From Salinisphaera sp. Q1T1-3 (GTDB taxonomy: Bacteria > Pseudomonadota > Gammaproteobacteria > Nevskiales > Salinisphaeraceae), in assembly GCF_003602005.1 (NCBI RefSeq), contig NZ_QZWD01000008.1, forward strand, positions 1-64,000: DNA of 64,000 bases, given 5' to 3'. Of this stretch, positions 1-8,195 are shown piece after piece. Under the pieces are notes generated by a model. The model was not told the DNA's origin, searched no databases, and saw only the letters and a program-made list of their open reading frames with translations. How positions within the stretch are numbered: the stretch's first letter is position 1; each line of letters starts with the position of its first letter. Both the position numbers and the translations under genes were made by a program.

Positions 1-1
1 C

Positions 2-118
2 CCCAGAGGCCGAACCAATCCAAGGCGAATCAAGCGGCGTACGAAAGACTATTTGTCGCGAAAAGGCGATGAACCGCTCAATCGAAGGCCGGATTATTCC
101 GTGCGAATCGTAAAGTGA
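2..118 (+). pseudogene. C-terminal end of an IS4-type transposase (partial)
   Basis: The frame beginning at base 2 reads 38 codons without a stop and ends in TGA at 116-118. The peptide is very basic and contains GRTNPRRIKRR, the kind of Arg/Lys-rich tail seen at the end of IS4-family transposases. Just after it, at 121-139, comes GGCATTGGGTCTGTCCCCT, which looks like an insertion-sequence end. The rest of the gene lies outside the window, so I cannot tell whether it is intact upstream. The assignment rests on a short tail only. Confidence 0.4.
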
Positions 119-158
119 ACGGCATTGGGTCTGTCCCCTAAAGTACGGCAGCTTTCTG

Positions 159-698
159 TTAGCGCTTTTTACTATTTTGCCTAACTTTAAACCTCATAAT
201 GAGCAAATTTTGCGCACCCAATACAACATGCCAGCACTCTCTTAAGGTCATACTAGAAAAGAAGAAAAGAATTCCTACAATAGATCGATATGGCCACAGC
301 TCTCGCTCAGTCGGCCAAAATTTGTCGAATAGCCCCAGTCCAGCCAAAGTCCAAAGAACAAGCGTAATTAGGATACATAAAATAGCCGCTTGAAAAGCAA
401 ATACATATTCCTCATAGCCGCCTCTGCTGAAATTCGACACATCTTCAATTTCAGATGTCTGTAGCAGTGCTTGCGCATTGCCACCCCAAGCGAAGCTTAG
501 CCCTATAAAGACGCCTGCTACTGGTAAGAGCAACGTCGTCGCCGCCTGCTGTAGCGATATGGGAAGGGTAGTAGCTAAAAGGCCTCCTATGAACGCGTGC
601 AGTAAGAGCCAGAAATCCCAATATCTATATATCCCAGGATACCTCGCCCCACCGCGAAATAACCACGTCCAGAAGTTGATCATTGACCTTAGCGCCAT
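159..698 (-). CDS. Small multi-pass membrane protein, function unknown
   Basis: 179 residues with about four hydrophobic segments (around 28-50, 52-70, 98-120 and 134-152) and a basic C-terminus ending NSKKR, so probably an inner-membrane protein with a cytoplasmic tail. I do not recognise the family. Its ATG at 698 lies 10 nt inside the end of the upstream gene (stop at 689-691), which implies translational coupling; an alternative start is the Met at 683, preceded by AAGG. Base composition is clearly lower in GC than the genes beyond 3.1 kb, suggesting transfer. A small membrane protein coupled to a soluble partner is a common shape for a toxin or defence effector, but that is inference. 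Confidence 0.6.
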   Translation of the reverse strand: MALRSMINFWTWLFRGGARYPGIYRYWDFWLLLHAFIGGLLATTLPISLQQAATTLLLPVAGVFIGLSFAWGGNAQALLQTSEIEDVSNFSRGGYEEYVFAFQAAILCILITLVLWTLAGLGLFDKFWPTERELWPYRSIVGILFFFSSMTLRECWHVVLGAQNLLIMRFKVRQNSKKR

Positions 699-1519
699 CT
701 AATTTTTAGGTATGCGTCTCGCATCCTGTCTAAAAACCCCTTCGCATCCTCAACATGATCATCTTCCGCCGGTACTAAAACCGGGTCTCCTCGAATATGA
801 CGAGTAACTGTTCTTTGACCTGCCTCGCGACGTATTCGAGCAGAAACATCTTTCCCGGTGGAGGCGACTGAGCGAGTAACGTCCTCGATGACCTCTCGGT
901 CTAAATCGTCACCACGGACAGTGGCTTTTCCTGTCTTGCCTCCGGACGCCTCAAGGTAACGCTCCATTGGCTGATGGAACTCTTCCTGAACATCAAACGG
1001 ATTCGGCTTGTCGAATTCCACAGAGAAAGAAGTAACGGAATAGGCATCGTATACCTGCTGTAAAAAACCTTCGGGATCCCATATTTCAGAGATTTCAATT
1101 CGAAACGAATTGTCTTCAACCATTGGCTGATGATTTAAGAGTTTGCTCATATTCCGCGCAATACCCTTAGGCGATGGCGCTAGCCTTGCCTTTGGCAATA
1201 TTCCGATAACGCTTAATTTCGAATCGTAGAACGCCGTCGTAAAAGGAGCTTCTTCGTCATCGACCGCAAGAAAATCGCCGGAACTCTCATCGTATAGTTC
1301 CTTGCTAGTTTTCGTTGTACGCCCGATAGCAAATAACAGTCCTGTTTCGTCAACTTGACTTATGTTTCCGATGTGCCAGACGTATCCTTTACGGAGCTCG
1401 CCATCAGGTTTTCCGTGTATAAGCGACCAAAGAAAGGCGGATCGCGAATCATATGACCGAAACAACGCGCCTTGTTCTATTTCGATGACCTTTATTCGGA
1501 ATAGCCAAAGGTTTTTCAT
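689..1519 (-). CDS. Uncharacterised protein coupled to a membrane protein
   Basis: 276 residues from the ATG at 1519, preceded by GGGGG at good spacing; a longer frame to 1588 has no better start. No signal peptide or membrane segment is visible. The N-terminal ~110 residues look like a compact mixed alpha/beta domain (KNLWLFRIKVIEIEQGALF at the start). The C-terminal third is charged, with a long Arg/Asp/Glu-rich helical stretch ending in YLKIRWR. I do not recognise the family. It overlaps the membrane protein gene at 159-698 and follows a DUF3825 gene on the same strand, so the three may form one accessory operon. Confidence 0.6.
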   Translation of the reverse strand: MKNLWLFRIKVIEIEQGALFRSYDSRSAFLWSLIHGKPDGELRKGYVWHIGNISQVDETGLLFAIGRTTKTSKELYDESSGDFLAVDDEEAPFTTAFYDSKLSVIGILPKARLAPSPKGIARNMSKLLNHQPMVEDNSFRIEISEIWDPEGFLQQVYDAYSVTSFSVEFDKPNPFDVQEEFHQPMERYLEASGGKTGKATVRGDDLDREVIEDVTRSVASTGKDVSARIRREAGQRTVTRHIRGDPVLVPAEDDHVEDAKGFLDRMRDAYLKIRWR

Positions 1520-1639
1520 CAATCCCCCGATGCTACCGTTAACGCCAAAGCTCAGTTGCCGCCGGAGAAGCCGAAGCTGCGGAGACAACCCGAATCGCGG
1601 CAGCGCTTTGGGCAGTCAACTGCAGCGATTTGTTGGGCA

Positions 1640-2413
1640 TCAAGGTTGGAGCCAATCGCGATCAGGACGAGCGAGCTGCCTCGCGTTGTTATAAGCCATG
1701 TCAAGCGTAAAACAGGTAGATGCTCTATAGAATGCGCCATGGTCTTCCACCACAAGGGCAAGATCCGCAATAGAGGGCCTGCTTAGGCAAAGAGGCAACA
1801 GAAGCTGAACCTTTCCTCGATAGTATTGAGGCACCGCAGTCTTGTAATTCCTACGCGCGCGTTCTCTAGCATTATCAATCGCACCTTTCAAAAAGGTTTG
1901 CAACTGATAGGTTTCCATTTGATTATAAGGCTTGGGAAAACGTTCTTTATTATCTTGAATTATATGCTCCACGTTTGCCCGTAGCTCTTTCCGAACATCA
2001 AGAACTAGGTTTTTTGGATCGTCGAAATAATGGGCCATTTCTGGCAGCGCGGAAAATCGAGTAAGTTCATGCTCGCCCTTTCTTTTCCATCCTGTGAAAT
2101 GCCAAGGTTCTTCTCTCCCTTCGAGTCTATTTTGCGTGCAATACATGAATATTGGCTCTTGGCTATCTGTGACCAACCCGATGTTCATAGCTATTGAGCG
2201 ACCGTCGTCCGCTACTGACACTTTTTCTTCTTCAGCAAGCCGCCGATACGTAAAACGCAGATAGTTGTATAACACCGGATGTGCGTGATGTTCCGCGGCA
2301 TGCCGATATTCCCAGTCCTCAGTCTCGGCAAGCTCCGCTAGCTCGTTCAGTCGATCCCCTAGGTGGGGAATGAACACAAGGTCGAAGAGCTCTTCTGGAA
2401 AAGTCTGATTCAC
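1640..2413 (-). CDS. DUF3825 domain protein
   Basis: 257 residues. The protein contains the features I associate with DUF3825: NIGLVTDSQEPIFMY, a WHFTGW...RFSALP...YFDDPKNLVLD block, then NKERFP, and the C-terminal AVPQYYRGKVQLLLPLCL followed by TLDMAYNNAR. This domain is often found next to or fused with nucleic-acid-binding OST-HTH/LOTUS modules, but its activity is not established, and no such module is attached here. I prefer the GTG at 2413, because AAAGGA lies about 9 nt upstream; a TTG six bases earlier is also possible. The gene is AT-richer than the rest of the window and is preceded by an AT-rich palindrome. Confidence 0.72.
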   Translation of the reverse strand: MNQTFPEELFDLVFIPHLGDRLNELAELAETEDWEYRHAAEHHAHPVLYNYLRFTYRRLAEEEKVSVADDGRSIAMNIGLVTDSQEPIFMYCTQNRLEGREEPWHFTGWKRKGEHELTRFSALPEMAHYFDDPKNLVLDVRKELRANVEHIIQDNKERFPKPYNQMETYQLQTFLKGAIDNARERARRNYKTAVPQYYRGKVQLLLPLCLSRPSIADLALVVEDHGAFYRASTCFTLDMAYNNARQLARPDRDWLQP

Positions 2414-2462
2414 TAACAATTATCCTTTCACTTGTTTTGCGGCCCAACGCCAAGTAGACGAA

Positions 2463-2484
2463 ATATATCTAATACTAGATATAT
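2463..2484. promoter_or_regulatory. AT-rich palindrome upstream of the DUF3825 gene
   Basis: ATATATCTA and TAGATATAT form perfect 9-bp inverted arms around ATAC, in the 83-bp gap between the small protein at 2497-2871 and the DUF3825 gene. A second partial copy (ATATCTATATATCTC) follows at about 2493-2507. This would suit a repressor site or an AT-rich promoter for the leftward operon. Confidence 0.35.
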
Positions 2485-2496
2485 AACCATCCATAT

Positions 2497-2871
2497 CTAT
2501 ATATCTCCGACGATTCGATCAATCAGTCCGAGTTTTTCGGCTGTGCCATACGCGACAACCCAGGCCTTTTCTTCCGGCCGCCATCGGCCGCCGCGTTGTC
2601 TTACGGTTTCACGTAGCGCGCTTTCCGCGTAGCCGATACGTAGCAGCACGGGTTCATCGGCAGCGCGTGCCATCCGATGCGATTCTCGGCTGCCGGACGG
2701 GTGCCACGGTCTCGTCTCTTCGATGCGTTCGACGGTCTTGTATCGCGTGCCGGTTGCAGCGTCGTATCGGTCACGAACACGGATCAGCCGGTCGCCGTAT
2801 TTCTGGACGAGCGCCTTGGTGCCGTTCTGGCCGGGCTGCAGGTTGAGTCGCGTGTCCAAGAGCGTCCCCAA
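2497..2871 (-). CDS. Small conserved protein of mobile/accessory regions
   Basis: 124 residues. The start is probably the TTG at 2871: an in-frame stop lies a few codons upstream and no ATG is available; no clear Shine-Dalgarno sequence is visible. The N-terminal motif LQPGQNGTKALVQKYGDRLIRVRDRYD and the ending with RQRGGRWRPEEKAWVVAYG resemble small proteins I associate with transposons and genomic islands, whose function is unknown. The C-terminal half, with conserved Trp and Gly-Gly-Arg, looks like a small folded domain. It sits at the junction between the low-GC left segment and the high-GC core. Confidence 0.6.
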   Translation of the reverse strand: MGTLLDTRLNLQPGQNGTKALVQKYGDRLIRVRDRYDAATGTRYKTVERIEETRPWHPSGSRESHRMARAADEPVLLRIGYAESALRETVRQRGGRWRPEEKAWVVAYGTAEKLGLIDRIVGDI

Positions 2872-3172
2872 CGTCTTGATGATTCGACGTTAGCGAACAC
2901 GGCAGTTTCGTCAAGCCGCCGGCGTTGGTCGCGCGTGTTTGGCGCCACTATCTCGTTCTGTGTGCTCTTTTTATTTTCCGACCGCGTTTGTCATACGGAT
3001 CGTCGGTTCGTACGTGGTATGCGCAGCCAATTGTTCGACCGTTACCGATGTATTGCCTGTTGTGCCGAAGGGAGCGGACACGGCTTGATTGGCGCGGCCG
3101 CCGGTCATTGAGGTTTCGCTCGGCGCGTAGTCGCCATGCAACCCCGGTAACGGCGCGTGCCTGCGAGCGGGT
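2872..3172. other. Gene-free gap at the GC transition
   Basis: No open frame here looks like a real gene. The T-rich stretch around 2966-2980 separates the accessory segment from the TetR-MFS pair. I see no inverted repeat or attachment-site duplication. Confidence 0.5.
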
Positions 3173-4339
3173 TCATCCGCAGGCCGGCACCGTGGGGGCG
3201 GCGCCTGTTGCGTAGCGTGCCCGGCAACCGAATACGCCGGGCAGCAAGGCCAGACCGGCAAATACGGCTACGGCGACCTGGAGCGACACGTGCCCCATGA
3301 GGGCACCGAAGAGCGGCGCGCCGACGGTTTGCCCGACAGCGATCGTGAGAAAACCGATCATCAAGCCGGTACCCGGACGCGTCGGCAGTGCGGCGGTGCC
3401 CCAGACGAGGTAGACGCCCGTGAGCATGACGTAGGCCATGCCGAACAGCGCGCCGCCGGCCAGCGACAGCATGGGCGTGGTGAAGCCGAACCCGGTCAGG
3501 CCGAGGCCGCCGGCCAGTGCGAGCAGAAACAGCCGGTGGGTGGTGTTGATACCGAGGCGCTCGGTCAGCCAGCCGGCGGCGGCGCCCAGCACGCCCGCGC
3601 CCCCGATGGCGATCCAAAGCAGGCCCGCGCCGGTGGTCGACCAGTCGAGACGCTGGTGGACGATTTCGCCGCCAAACGACCAGAGCGCCGTGCTGGCAGC
3701 GCCCATGAGCAACGCCGCGCCCACCAGCTGCCAGAGGTTCGGGTTGAACGCCGGCATGGCGTGCTCGGCCTGCCCCGCCGAAGACACCGCATGCCTGGGT
3801 AGGGCCAGGAATGCGGCGGCCGCGAGTGCGAATGCCACGGCAGCGAATACCGCGAACACGATGCGCCAGTCGTGGCCGGCGACGAGTGCCACCGGCCCGG
3901 AAAGCGCCACACCGGCGCTGGTACCGGCATTGATCGCGGTATTGGTGGCGTCCTGTTTCGGCGCGGGGACGGCCCGGGCCACGGCATCGGCCATCGGCGG
4001 CGAGGCCAGACCGGTGCTGGCCCCGGCTATCAGCACGAAGCCGGCCAGCCAGAGCGCCGAAGGCGCGAGTGCCATGCCGGTCATGCCCGCGCCGGCCACG
4101 AGTGCGGCGACAACCGCCACGGTGCGCGGGCCGAGGCGTTCCGACAGCCGGGCCGAGACGATGATCGCGACACAGTAGGCTGCGAACGCACCGCCAGAGA
4201 CCACGCCGGCGAGTGTGGCCGAAAAGGCCAGATCGGCGCGCATCCCCGGCAGGAAGAGCCCGAAGGCGAACCGGGCGAAGCCGTAGCACACGGCAATGAG
4301 ACCGAACCCGGTGGCACCGATACGCAGCGTGGATGTCAT
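3173..4339 (-). CDS. MFS transporter, YbfB/YjiJ-like
   Basis: 388 residues with 12 predicted membrane segments and little else. The N-terminal pattern GFGLIAVCYGFARFAFGLFLP and the loop 2-3 signature SERLGPR fit the YbfB/YjiJ type of major facilitator, an inner-membrane permease or exporter whose substrate cannot be read from sequence. The ATG at 4339 overlaps the stop of the TetR gene (ATGA), so the two are co-transcribed and translationally coupled. The TetR partner suggests efflux induced by a small molecule, possibly the transported compound. Confidence 0.85.
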   Translation of the reverse strand: MTSTLRIGATGFGLIAVCYGFARFAFGLFLPGMRADLAFSATLAGVVSGGAFAAYCVAIIVSARLSERLGPRTVAVVAALVAGAGMTGMALAPSALWLAGFVLIAGASTGLASPPMADAVARAVPAPKQDATNTAINAGTSAGVALSGPVALVAGHDWRIVFAVFAAVAFALAAAAFLALPRHAVSSAGQAEHAMPAFNPNLWQLVGAALLMGAASTALWSFGGEIVHQRLDWSTTGAGLLWIAIGGAGVLGAAAGWLTERLGINTTHRLFLLALAGGLGLTGFGFTTPMLSLAGGALFGMAYVMLTGVYLVWGTAALPTRPGTGLMIGFLTIAVGQTVGAPLFGALMGHVSLQVAVAVFAGLALLPGVFGCRARYATGAAPTVPACG

Positions 4340-4863
4340 GACGACCGCCCTCTTTCGATGAGATGCACAGCACAGGCCCCGGCGGCCTCGATCACGGCCG
4401 GGCCGCGATAGGTGGCGGCCGTCGTGGCACCTTCGAACAACGCCAGAAGCTGGTCGGTGAGTGTGGGATCGGCCGCACCGGTCTCCTGCCTCACCAGCGC
4501 GGCAAGACGCGCGTGCAGCTGGGCGTGATAGGCCGCCACCGCGGCCTCGATTTCCGGGACGGCGCCGCCGGTTTCGGCGCGCAGGCGGAAGAACAGACAG
4601 CCGCGGGCGCCTTCACGCCGGGCCCAGAGCGCCACGGAGTCGAAAAGCGCGCGTGTGCTCGTGAAATCCGCGTGCGCGAAGAACCGGTCACCACGCGCGG
4701 CGAGTACCCGTGCCATGAGCGCGTTCTTGCTGCCCACATGTTTGTAGACCGTCCGGCTCGACAGCCCGCTTTCCTCGACGAGACGGCCCATGCCGGTGGC
4801 ATGGAACCCGTCCTGATCGAACAGGCGTTCGGCTGTGGCCAGGAGGTTTGTATCGATATCCAT
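4336..4863 (-). CDS. TetR/AcrR family transcriptional repressor
   Basis: 175 residues. The N-terminal helix-turn-helix is clear: GMGRLVEESGLSSRTVYKHV, residues about 23-42, followed by GSKNALM. The C-terminal ligand domain is short, as in many TetR proteins, with RGCLFFRLRAE near the middle. It is the first gene of a two-gene operon with the MFS transporter. A near-perfect palindrome lies 5-32 nt upstream of its start, so it very probably represses its own operon. Ligand unknown. Confidence 0.9.
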   Translation of the reverse strand: MDIDTNLLATAERLFDQDGFHATGMGRLVEESGLSSRTVYKHVGSKNALMARVLAARGDRFFAHADFTSTRALFDSVALWARREGARGCLFFRLRAETGGAVPEIEAAVAAYHAQLHARLAALVRQETGAADPTLTDQLLALFEGATTAATYRGPAVIEAAGACAVHLIERGRSS

Positions 4864-4867
4864 GGGT

Positions 4868-4895
4868 CCAATGTAAAACGATCATTTTACATTGG
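4868..4895. promoter_or_regulatory. TetR-type operator palindrome
   Basis: Perfect 11-bp arms CCAATGTAAAA and TTTTACATTGG surround CGATCA. The 28-bp site lies immediately upstream of the tetR start, where binding would block transcription of tetR and the MFS gene. Size and position are typical of TetR-family operators. Confidence 0.75.
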
Positions 4896-5218
4896 CAAGT
4901 CACTCTGCCCGTCGCGATCACGACCGCGCCTCGTCCGCGCCGAAAAAAACGAGCGGAAAGCGTGTCGTCAGGCAATGGGCCGCCGCACCGGCGGCCCAGC
5001 GGTGGCAGAAGGCAAGGCATGACGAGTGTGGCGTGGCCATGCCACGTGAACGGGCGATCACGCGGGATTATTGCCGCCTGGTCGCTGGCCCTCGAGGTTG
5101 TCCCCGCCGGCGGCGCCACGCGCGGCGGCCTGCGCCTTGCCTGACACCACTGGCGGGGCAATGCGGCGGTCTATCTCCTGACGACGCTCGCCCAGCCCGC
5201 CTGATACAAACCGCGGGT
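4896..5218. other. Gene-free gap between tetR promoter and monooxygenase stop
   Basis: No supported gene. The segment 5017-5110 matches 43020-43117 (separate entry). The rest is GC-rich with no obvious hairpin and T-tract. Confidence 0.5.
5017..5110. repeat. Dispersed repeat D, copy 1
   Basis: About 80% identical by eye to 43020-43117, including the shared blocks GGCCATGCCACGT and GCGATCACGC and, further right, CGCTGGCC and TCGAGGT. Both copies lie just past the 3' end of a leftward gene (flavin monooxygenase here, choline sulfatase there). Confidence 0.5.
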
Positions 5219-7021
5219 TCAGTACTGGTGATGACTCTCCTGCAGGCCGTAGACCGGCGTCGGGATGCCCTCCATCCGTGCCTTGAGCTGCAGCGCCAGG
5301 TAGTGCGAGTAGTGGCGGGACTGGGCCAGATTGCCGCCGTGGAACCACAGGCCGTTCTGTTGGGTGGGTTTCCACATGTTGCGTTGTTCGCCCTCCCAGG
5401 GGCCGGGGTCCTTGGGTGTATCGGAGCCCAGGCCCCAGACCTTGCCGACCGTGTCGGCCACATCCTGCGAGATGAGATCCGCTGCCCAGCCGTTCATGGA
5501 ACCGTACCCGGTGGCATAGATGACGACATCGGCCGGCAATTCCCGCCCGTCTTCGAGCACGACGCTGTGCTCGGTCAGGGCCTTCACCCGGGAACCGCTG
5601 GCCAGCTTGATCCGGCCGTCGATGATGAGCTGCGAAGCTCCGACATCAATGTAATAGCCCGACGCCCGGCGCAGATATTTCATGAACAGGCCCGAGTCAT
5701 CGGGCCCGAAGTCGAGCATGAAACCAGCGTCCTCGAGCTGCTGATAGAACTCGGCATCCTCTTCGCGGATGGTGTCGAACGCCGGTTTCTGGAAGTCGGC
5801 CAGCAATGCATAGGGGATGGAGGCGAACAGCAGGTCGGCTTTCTCGGTGGTGATGCCGTTGGCCAATGCCTCTTCCGAGTACAACGGGCCCAGCGCGTGT
5901 TTCATCAGGGATTCGGAGCGGCTGATGTGGGTCGAGGACCGCTGGACCATGGTGACGTCCACATCGTTTTCGGCCAGCGCGGCACAGATGTCGTGGGCCG
6001 AGTTGTTGGAGCCGATGACCACCACGCGCTTGCCGGCCATGCCGTCCGGGCCGGGGTGTTCCGAGGAATGCTGCTGGATGCCGGCAAAGCGTTCCTGGCC
6101 GGGGAAGCTCGGCACATTGGCCTTGGCCGACATGCCGGTGGCCAGCACCAGCTGTTTCGGCTGCAGCGTGATCTCGCGGCCATCCCGCTCGACGACCACG
6201 GTCCAGGTCTGGCTGGCTTCGTCGTAGCGGGCCTGCTTGCACTCGGTGGCGCCCCAGAAGTTCAGCTCCATGACCTTCGCGTACATTTCCAGCCAGTCGC
6301 CGATCTTGTCCTTGGGGGCGAACACCGGCCAGTTCTCGGGGAATTTGATATAGGGCAGATGGTCGTACCAGACCGGGTCGTGCAGGCACAGCGACTTGTA
6401 GCGCTGGCGCCAGGAATCGCCCGGGCGTGCGTTCTTCTCGACGATCAACGCAGGGACGCCGTGCTGGCGTAGCCGGGCGCCGAGCGCGATGCCGCCCTGC
6501 CCGCCACCGATGATGAGCACATACGGCTGGGTGCTCACGCCCAGTTCGGCCAGCTCGGCCTCGCGTTCTTCGGCCCAGGTGGGCTCGCCCTGGTGCGCGC
6601 CGTGCTTGGCGCCCATCGGGCGGGTATCGCCCCTGGGCTCTTCATGGCCCTTGAGCTCGTGCATGGTGGTGAGCAGCGTCCAGATCAGGCCGTCCTTCAA
6701 GCGGATATAGCCATACCCCCGGGCCAGGCTCGTGTCGAATTCGATGAAACCTTCGGTGATGCCGTCAGCGTGGGTGGCGGGCTCGTTGTCGTCCACGGTC
6801 CAGTCGCCCGGCTGCACGTCGTCGAGACGGGCGTCGAGCATGTCGCGGATCCGGGCCTTGCCTTCGACGGTCTTCAGGTTCCAGGTGAAGGCGAGGAAAT
6901 CGCGCCAGTAGCAGTCGTCGACGAACAACGACAGCGCGTCGTCGATATGGCGATTGGCCAGCGCCCGGTTCAGGGCGGACAGCACATTCTGGATCTTGGT
7001 GCCGGCTGCGGTATCGAGCAT
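5219..7021 (-). CDS. Flavin-containing monooxygenase with N-terminal SnoaL/NTF2-like domain
   Basis: 600 residues from the ATG at 7021, which has AGAGGAGAA upstream; a start seven codons earlier is weaker. Residues 1-125 resemble a SnoaL/NTF2-like domain. The FAD-binding GGGQGG lies at about 172-177, followed by the FMO/BVMO-type FAGIQQHSSEH, a second nucleotide-binding motif VVVIGSNNSAHD for NADPH, and ATGYGS near the C-terminus. This layout fits class B NADPH monooxygenases that hydroxylate or insert oxygen beside a ketone. It is the last gene of the sigma-54-linked operon with an SDR and an alcohol dehydrogenase, so an alcohol-to-ketone-to-oxygenated-product route is plausible but inferred. 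Confidence 0.88.
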   Translation of the reverse strand: MLDTAAGTKIQNVLSALNRALANRHIDDALSLFVDDCYWRDFLAFTWNLKTVEGKARIRDMLDARLDDVQPGDWTVDDNEPATHADGITEGFIEFDTSLARGYGYIRLKDGLIWTLLTTMHELKGHEEPRGDTRPMGAKHGAHQGEPTWAEEREAELAELGVSTQPYVLIIGGGQGGIALGARLRQHGVPALIVEKNARPGDSWRQRYKSLCLHDPVWYDHLPYIKFPENWPVFAPKDKIGDWLEMYAKVMELNFWGATECKQARYDEASQTWTVVVERDGREITLQPKQLVLATGMSAKANVPSFPGQERFAGIQQHSSEHPGPDGMAGKRVVVIGSNNSAHDICAALAENDVDVTMVQRSSTHISRSESLMKHALGPLYSEEALANGITTEKADLLFASIPYALLADFQKPAFDTIREEDAEFYQQLEDAGFMLDFGPDDSGLFMKYLRRASGYYIDVGASQLIIDGRIKLASGSRVKALTEHSVVLEDGRELPADVVIYATGYGSMNGWAADLISQDVADTVGKVWGLGSDTPKDPGPWEGEQRNMWKPTQQNGLWFHGGNLAQSRHYSHYLALQLKARMEGIPTPVYGLQESHHQY

Positions 7022-7079
7022 GGGGTTCTCCTCTTTTGTCATCGCGTCGTGCGCGCTTTGCGGGCCGTTTCGTGACGGC

Positions 7080-8156
7080 CTATGCGTTATATAGATCGAT
7101 CAGGATCTTGAGCTGGTCGCCGGCCGGGTCCATGAGCGCATCGAAACCACCGCCGATGGCGTCGTCCAGCGAGACGGTCTTGGTCACGATGCGCTCGGCC
7201 GGAATCTGGCCGGATTCGATCAGGCGGGCGACGCGGGGCCAGTAATGGGTCGGGTAGGCCCAGGACCCACGCACGTCGACATCCTTGAAGGTCACGTCGA
7301 ACCAGTTGAGCGGGTTCTCGCCGGGATGCAGCCCGGTCTGCACGATCACGCCCTGCTTGCGCACGGCATCCAGCCCGGCCTTGAGCGCGTGTTCGTTGCC
7401 GGCACATTCGATGGCGATGTCGCAGCCGACGTGTCCTTCGGTGGCATCGCGAATCGTATCGCCCACCTGGGTCTCGGCCGGGTTGATCGGGATCACGCCC
7501 GGCACGGCATCCCGGGCGAGCTGGAGGCGTGTGGCGTTGACGTCCGAGATGAACAACTGCGTGGCGCCGGCCGCCCGCGCGGCCATCAGGGCGAGAATGC
7601 CGATCGGTCCGGCGCCGGTGACGAGCACGCTGTTGCCGGCCGCAACGCCGGCCCGATCACAGGCATAGACCGCGACCGCCGTCGGCTCGATGAGCGCGGC
7701 CTGGCGGTCGGTCAACGCCGCCGGGATCGGCTGGACATTGTAATCGTAGACGAGCGCGGCTTCGGCCATGCCGCCGGATTGCCAGCCCAGGCCAACCAGC
7801 GTGAGCTGCGAACTCAGGTGAAACAGCCCCCGCTCGGCGTAATAGTCGCCCACGCGTGGCATCAGCAGCGGCTGAATGGAGACCCGATCGCCGGGGCTGG
7901 TGTGGGTCACGTCCTTGCCAACGGCAGTCACCACCCCGCCGAATTCGTGGCCGAGGATCTGCGGCGCCGTCGCCCCGGTGTACGGATGCGGCGCGGTCGG
8001 CACGAACACCGGCCCATAGGCGTATTCGTGCAGATCCGTGCCGCAGATACCGGCAAACCGGTTGGATACGACGACCTGATCCGGGCCCGGTTCGCCGGGC
8101 TCGGCCACGTCCTCGATACGTAGATCGCCGGCGGCATGGAATCGCAATGCTTTCAT
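7080..8156 (-). CDS. Zinc-dependent alcohol dehydrogenase, 2,3-butanediol dehydrogenase-like
   Basis: 358 residues, normal length for medium-chain dehydrogenases. The N-terminal GroES-like domain carries the catalytic zinc set GICGTDLHEY, GHEFGG and a Glu in ALIEPTAV. The Rossmann motif is VTGAGPIGILA. The GPVFVP...HPYTG stretch is typical of butanediol/sorbitol dehydrogenases. Odd: the region that normally holds four structural-zinc cysteines has none. Second gene of the operon, between the SDR and the monooxygenase. It probably oxidises a secondary alcohol or diol with NAD. Confidence 0.85.
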   Translation of the reverse strand: MKALRFHAAGDLRIEDVAEPGEPGPDQVVVSNRFAGICGTDLHEYAYGPVFVPTAPHPYTGATAPQILGHEFGGVVTAVGKDVTHTSPGDRVSIQPLLMPRVGDYYAERGLFHLSSQLTLVGLGWQSGGMAEAALVYDYNVQPIPAALTDRQAALIEPTAVAVYACDRAGVAAGNSVLVTGAGPIGILALMAARAAGATQLFISDVNATRLQLARDAVPGVIPINPAETQVGDTIRDATEGHVGCDIAIECAGNEHALKAGLDAVRKQGVIVQTGLHPGENPLNWFDVTFKDVDVRGSWAYPTHYWPRVARLIESGQIPAERIVTKTVSLDDAIGGGFDALMDPAGDQLKILIDLYNA

Positions 8157-8195
8157 GATGTGTTCTCTTTTGCGTGGCGTGGCGTGGCCCGTGAC

